A stretch of DNA of 64,000 nucleotides, taken from positions 1,426,001 to 1,490,000 of the forward strand of contig CAWCEV010000008.1 of NCBI GenBank assembly GCA_963794655.1. The letters run 5' to 3'. Numbering within the stretch: position 1 is the first letter of the stretch; each line of letters opens with the position of its first letter. This stretch comes from Roseiarcus sp963794655 (GTDB lineage: Bacteria > Pseudomonadota > Alphaproteobacteria > Rhizobiales > Beijerinckiaceae). The position numbers were made by a program, and so were the translations under genes. The notes below the pieces were generated by a model, which worked only from the letters and a program-made list of their open reading frames with translations, was not told where the DNA came from and made no database searches. Shown in pieces: positions 60,330 through 64,000 of this stretch.

Positions 60330-61291
60330 CCGGCGACGCCCGAGACGACACGCACGTCCGCCCAGAGGGGCGCGAGCAGGAGAAGCCGCGTCAGAAGCGC
60401 TCTTCCCGGATCGAGATCAACGGCTGGATCAATCTCGACAAGCCGACCGGCGTTTCCTCGACCCAGGCCGTCGGACGGCTCAAGTTCCTGTTCAACGCCA
60501 AGAAGGCCGGCCACGCCGGCACGCTCGATCCGCTCGCGTCAGGCGTGCTCCCGGTCGCTTTCGGCGAAGCGACCAAGACCGTGCCGATCGTGCAGGACGG
60601 CGCCAAGGCTTACCGCTTCCGTGTGCGCTGGGGCGAGGAAAGTGCGACCGACGATGCGGAGGGGGAGATTGTCGCGCGCTCCGAGCTGCGCCCGGCTCCT
60701 GCTGAGATCGAAGCCCTGCTGCCGCGCTTCGTCGGCGTCGTCATGCAGACGCCGCCAAAGTTCTCCGCCATCCGGATCGACGGCGCGCGCGCCTATGATC
60801 TCGCGCGCGAGGGCGAGACTTTCGAGATCGAGCCGCGCCCGATCAATGTCTACCGCCTCAGCCTGATCGCGGCCGAGCCGGACGCAGCCGTGCTCGAGGC
60901 GGAATGCGGAAAGGGCGCCTATGTGCGCGCGATCGCGCGCGATCTCGGCCGCGCGCTTGGCTGCTACGGCCACGTCGTTGAATTGCGCCGCACCCGCGTC
61001 GGCCCGTTTTCAGCCGATTCTTCGATCCCGCTCGACCGGCTGCCGGACGATTCCGATCTGATGGCGCGAGCGATGCTGCCGATCCAGGCGGGACTCGCCC
61101 AACTCGCGATGGTGCCGGTCGACTACAATGGCGCGGGGATTCTGCATCGTGGCCAGCCGCTGCTTCTGCGCGGCGCCCAGCCGCCGCCCGAGGGCCTGGC
61201 CTGGGCTTCCTGCTATGGCGCGCCGGTCGCCTTCGGCGCCGTGCAGGATGGCTATTTCGTTCCGAGCCGGGTATTCAACCTCAAGAGGTGA
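60326..61291 (+). CDS. truB: tRNA pseudouridine-55 synthase
   Basis: Makes pseudouridine 55 in the T-loop of tRNAs. The 321-residue protein has INLDKPTGVSSTQAVGRLKF, then the active-site HAGTLDPLASGVLPVAFGEA with the catalytic Asp, YRFRVRWGEESATDDAEGEI, and VVMQTPPKFSAIRIDGARAY. A PUA-like C-terminal domain ends in PSRVFNLKR. The ATG overlaps the rbfA stop codon (ATGA), so the two are coupled. rpsO, often next, is absent. Confidence 0.96.
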   Translation: MTGDARDDTHVRPEGREQEKPRQKRSSRIEINGWINLDKPTGVSSTQAVGRLKFLFNAKKAGHAGTLDPLASGVLPVAFGEATKTVPIVQDGAKAYRFRVRWGEESATDDAEGEIVARSELRPAPAEIEALLPRFVGVVMQTPPKFSAIRIDGARAYDLAREGETFEIEPRPINVYRLSLIAAEPDAAVLEAECGKGAYVRAIARDLGRALGCYGHVVELRRTRVGPFSADSSIPLDRLPDDSDLMARAMLPIQAGLAQLAMVPVDYNGAGILHRGQPLLLRGAQPPPEGLAWASCYGAPVAFGAVQDGYFVPSRVFNLKR

Positions 61292-61404
61292 TCCCCTCGG
61301 GGAATCCGCTGCATATTTTTTGATTTTGCCGTAGACGCCGGCCGCGGCATCGCGCCGGCCCCTAGGCTTAATGGTTTCGAGCAAGACATTGGAAAGCTGT
61401 TGCG

Positions 61405-62406
61405 ATGACAGCGAAACTCCCCTTGGTCTCACGCGCTCGCTTCGAATCCGTCCGTACCCAATATCGCGCCCTAACGACCCGTCTCGACGCCGGGATGGCG
61501 TCGATCGATCTCCTGTTGGAGTTGGCGGCGATCTTGGCCGCGACCCGCCTGGTTCCAGTTGCGACGTGCCGCGATCGGGCGGAATGGGAGCGCTTTCGCT
61601 CGGGGCCCGCCTTCCAGGCGATCGAGACAGAGGACGAGGCGATCCTCGCCCGGCGCCGCTTCGACGAGACGTGGCGTCTCCCCGGCTATTCATTCCCCGC
61701 GGAAAGGTTCGTGAATTTCCATGTCGACAACCTGCTCGGGCGCCGCGACGGCGATCGCTTTCTCCCGAATGTCCGCGAAAGCCTCGTCTGCCCCGTGACG
61801 GCCCTCAACAACCGTCAGCGTCTCATGGCGACCTTGATCGCGACGAAGGTCGCGAAGCGCGGCGGTCCTTGCGATATCTATCTCATGGAGCAGGTGACGA
61901 GCGTGTTCAAATGGGTCCGAGCCCGCTTCGCGGATCACAGGACCGTCGGTAGCGAATACCTTGGCCCTGATCTGTCACCCGGACAGATCGTCGACGGCCT
62001 CCGGCACGAGGACATTCACAGCCTCAGTTTCGCCGACGATTCGATCGACCTGATCGTCAGCGCAGATGTCATGGAGCACGTCGCGAGCCCCGCACGGGCT
62101 TTTTCGGAGGTAGCCCGTGTCCTGCGTCCCGGCGGCGTGGCGCTGATGACGTTCCCGTTCGACGCCGGATTGAGCGAGTCGGTCGTTCGAGCCGAGATTC
62201 TGGACGGCGACCTCAGGCACCGTCTCGAGCCCATCTATCACGTCAACCCGATTTCGAAGGGCGGCTCGCTTGTCTTCACCGATTTCGGCTGGGATCTGCT
62301 CGACGTGATCCGCGCACAGGGTTTCCGCGAGGTCGCCCTCGAGGTCTACCACTCAATCCCGCTCGGCAACCTGGGGACTGGAATCCTGTTCAGCCTTGTT
62401 CGCTGA
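61405..62406 (+). CDS. Class I SAM-dependent methyltransferase (type 11)
   Basis: A 333-residue protein. The N-terminal ~150 residues are unassigned and include a short VTALNNRQRLMATLIATKV segment that resembles methyltransferases acting on sugars or glycans. The Rossmann-type methyltransferase domain contains YLGPDLSPGQIVDGLRHEDI and the post-motif acidic pair in DLIVSADVMEHVASPARAFS, followed by RVLRPGGVALMTFPF. The usual glycine-rich motif I is weak. A TTTTTT run and GC-rich stem after truB separate it from the operon. Substrate unknown. Confidence 0.82.
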   Translation: MTAKLPLVSRARFESVRTQYRALTTRLDAGMASIDLLLELAAILAATRLVPVATCRDRAEWERFRSGPAFQAIETEDEAILARRRFDETWRLPGYSFPAERFVNFHVDNLLGRRDGDRFLPNVRESLVCPVTALNNRQRLMATLIATKVAKRGGPCDIYLMEQVTSVFKWVRARFADHRTVGSEYLGPDLSPGQIVDGLRHEDIHSLSFADDSIDLIVSADVMEHVASPARAFSEVARVLRPGGVALMTFPFDAGLSESVVRAEILDGDLRHRLEPIYHVNPISKGGSLVFTDFGWDLLDVIRAQGFREVALEVYHSIPLGNLGTGILFSLVR

Positions 62407-62412
62407 ACGGGA

Positions 62413-64000
62413 TCACTTCCAGGCGTCGAACGCCTTCTCCAGCATCGCCTGCCCCTCGGGCGATTTCTGGAACACGATCTTGGCGATGCGGTCGTCGTTG
62501 AGCAGGAGCGGGAAGTCGAACCAGGACCGGGTCTTCATCAGGTCGAGGTTGCGGGCGGTGTCGGAATCGCCCTTGGCCAGCGCGATGAGGAAATAGACGT
62601 CGCTGATCTTGACCTTGACGCTGGTCAAGGCTTCGGCAGCGGTCGAATCCTCCATCCGCATCTGCGGCAGGCCGACATCCTTGAAGCCGGTGATCGGGGC
62701 GCCCTCGGCGAAGGAGAATTTGAGATCGATCGTATGCGTCGCCTGGAGCGTCGGATCGGTGTTTTTGCGCAGGGTCATCGTCGCGTGCATCTTGAGGTCG
62801 GGGATGTCAGCCTCGGCCTTGACCGCAACGGAAGCCGGCTGGCCGGGCGCCGCAGGAATGAGAGACCACACCGTCGAGCCCAGGCTGACCACCGGTTTCT
62901 GCGGATTGTCCGCGGAAGCGACGAGCATCGCGGCGCGGCCGCCTGACGGCGCCGCCGCGGGGGCGCCCGCAGGCGCGGGCGTTGGGTTCGCCGCCGGCGG
63001 ATTCTGCGGCTGAGCGGCCGGGTTGTTCGCCTGTGCCGCGCCCTGGTCGGCGGCCGGCTGTTCGGCTTTCGGCTCGCTTGCGGCAGGCGGAGGCGACGCG
63101 GGGGCCGCCGGGGGCGCCTCGACTCGCTCGGCGATCTTCGCCGGCGGCTGCGCGGCGGGGGGCGCCGCCGCTTCGACCGGCGGCTTGATCGCCAGATCCT
63201 GGGGCTTTTGGCGCATCAGTATCGCGGCGCCGGCCACCGCCAGAACGACGCCGAGCGCGACCGCCGCCGCGATCCAGAGCCATCGTTTAGGCTTCGCGGC
63301 GTCCATGCCCGGCGCAATCGGGCGCTGGCCTTCCGGTTCTTGCCTTGCGGTCGCGCCCGGGCGATCGAACTCGCCCGGCACCTCCGGCGCCACGGCGGAT
63401 TGCACCGGTTCGTCGGAGCGGGTTGCGACAACCGGCGGCGCCAAGGAGGAATGGACTTCGTCCGCCCGGGCTGACCGAGCCGCCCTGGCGAGATCGGGCG
63501 GCGGCGGGAAATTGTCCTCCCGTGCGTCCGCCGCTCCTGCCGGGAACGCGGCTCCGGTTTTCGTTCCGACGGAAGGCGCAGGCCGCGCCCCGACGACCGC
63601 GGGTTGTGGCCGCCCTGGCGGAGAGAGAGCGGCAGCCGGCGCGACGGCGCCAGCCGGCTTGCCCGCCGTCGCGGCTAAGGCTTGCGGCGCCGCGTTCGGG
63701 GCCGGCTGGGCCGCCCGGGGCGTCGATATGGGCGGCGGCGACGTTCGCGGCGGAATGGCCGGTTGACCGGACCCGGCCGGCGCCGGCGATCCGGCTTGGT
63801 AGGGCGGTCTTGGCGCGCTCGCCTGCTGGGCGGGAGATCCCGCCACGGACGCGCTCTGCGCCGGGCCAGGCGTAACCGGGCGCGCGGGTTGAACGGGCGC
63901 CGTCGGCGCGACTGGTTTCGGCGAGGGCGGCGGCGAAGCAACCGCTTTGGCGCTCGCGGGCGAAGTCGAACTCGCCGCCGGCGGCGAGGGAGTGGAAGAC
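62413..64000 (-). CDS. Pro/Ala-rich single-pass membrane protein (cut by window edge)
   Basis: The frame is open to base 64000, so the N-terminus lies beyond the window and at least 529 residues are visible. From the left edge outward: a conserved-looking globular C-terminus (about 145 residues, starting DNPQKPVVSLGSTVWSLIPA, with DVYFLIALAKGDSDTARNLD), a Pro/Ala/Gln-rich linker, one membrane helix (WIAAAVALGVVLAVAGAAIL), and a longer Pro/Ala/Arg-rich cytoplasmic region. The layout suggests a periplasmic C-terminal domain held at the membrane. I recognise no family. Confidence 0.7.
   Translation of the reverse strand, partial: SSTPSPPAASSTSPASAKAVASPPPSPKPVAPTAPVQPARPVTPGPAQSASVAGSPAQQASAPRPPYQAGSPAPAGSGQPAIPPRTSPPPISTPRAAQPAPNAAPQALAATAGKPAGAVAPAAALSPPGRPQPAVVGARPAPSVGTKTGAAFPAGAADAREDNFPPPPDLARAARSARADEVHSSLAPPVVATRSDEPVQSAVAPEVPGEFDRPGATARQEPEGQRPIAPGMDAAKPKRWLWIAAAVALGVVLAVAGAAILMRQKPQDLAIKPPVEAAAPPAAQPPAKIAERVEAPPAAPASPPPAASEPKAEQPAADQGAAQANNPAAQPQNPPAANPTPAPAGAPAAAPSGGRAAMLVASADNPQKPVVSLGSTVWSLIPAAPGQPASVAVKAEADIPDLKMHATMTLRKNTDPTLQATHTIDLKFSFAEGAPITGFKDVGLPQMRMEDSTAAEALTSVKVKISDVYFLIALAKGDSDTARNLDLMKTRSWFDFPLLLNDDRIAKIVFQKSPEGQAMLEKAFDAWK

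Overview
The window looks like chromosomal DNA from an alphaproteobacterium of the order Hyphomicrobiales (Rhizobiales). The reasons are the high GC coding sequence, a regulator of the FtcR flagellar type, a YlxR domain fused to an L7Ae-like domain inside the rimP-nusA-infB operon, alphaproteobacterial palindromic intergenic repeats, and gene content resembling the Beijerinckiaceae/Methylocystaceae/Bradyrhizobiaceae neighbourhood. The family assignment is an inference. No rRNA, tRNA or CRISPR array was found.

Layout. 1-7.1 kb: dnaG (cut by the left edge, zinc ligands missing), an aldo/keto reductase, gyrB, an HpcH/HpaI aldolase, a Spy-like periplasmic protein and a membrane protein. 7.2-10.5 kb: a four-gene plus-strand run that reads as L-carnitine catabolism (BKACE-type cdhC, an EamA transporter, cdhA, cdhB). 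10.5-11.1 kb: an array of 21-bp repeats followed by a small inverted-repeat element. 11.1-16.7 kb: purB, a DadA-like FAD oxidoreductase, a strikingly AT-richer secreted serine protease, and folE coupled to a dihydrofolate-reductase-like gene. 16.8-25.7 kb: two identical IS1182-family elements in direct orientation, each with its own 4-bp target duplication, bracketing glyQ, glyS, rph, a ribonuclease D and a receiver-less winged-helix regulator. glyS carries a palindromic repeat inside its reading frame.

25.9-31.6 kb: a LysR regulator and a flagellum-associated patch (frameshifted DUF1217 gene, TPR-glycosyltransferase fusion, PilZ-like protein, ftcR). 31.7-39.5 kb: lpdA, a class III cyclase, enoyl-CoA hydratase, a bdhA-patatin pair (3-hydroxybutyrate/PHB metabolism), ispG, a channel-like membrane protein and a PaiB-like flavoprotein. 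39.6-41.3 kb: ohr, then the second 21-bp repeat array and two inverted-repeat elements flanking a ridA gene. 41.3-43.2 kb: a DUF2892 membrane protein, an ECF sigma factor overlapping it, and a PEP-CTERM-type surface protein. 43.4-49.5 kb: type I secretion ABC and HlyD proteins, a MAPEG protein and a CHASE2 protein with a small secreted partner. 49.6-53.4 kb: succinate semialdehyde dehydrogenase, a MarR regulator and an acyl-CoA ligase.

53.4-61.3 kb: the translation operon rimP-nusA-ylxR-infB-(Uma2)-rbfA-truB, preceded by a leader that can fold as a terminator or an alternative antiterminator. 61.4-64 kb: a methyltransferase and a Pro/Ala-rich membrane protein cut by the right edge.

The most unusual signals are (i) a repeated module of five ~21-bp repeats, a shared 15-mer and a short element with perfect inverted termini, present at two loci 30 kb apart; (ii) a repeat element embedded in glyS; (iii) an IS inserted exactly in the loop of a palindromic repeat; (iv) the rimP leader switch; and (v) a hairpin lying between the Shine-Dalgarno and the start codon of the LysR gene.
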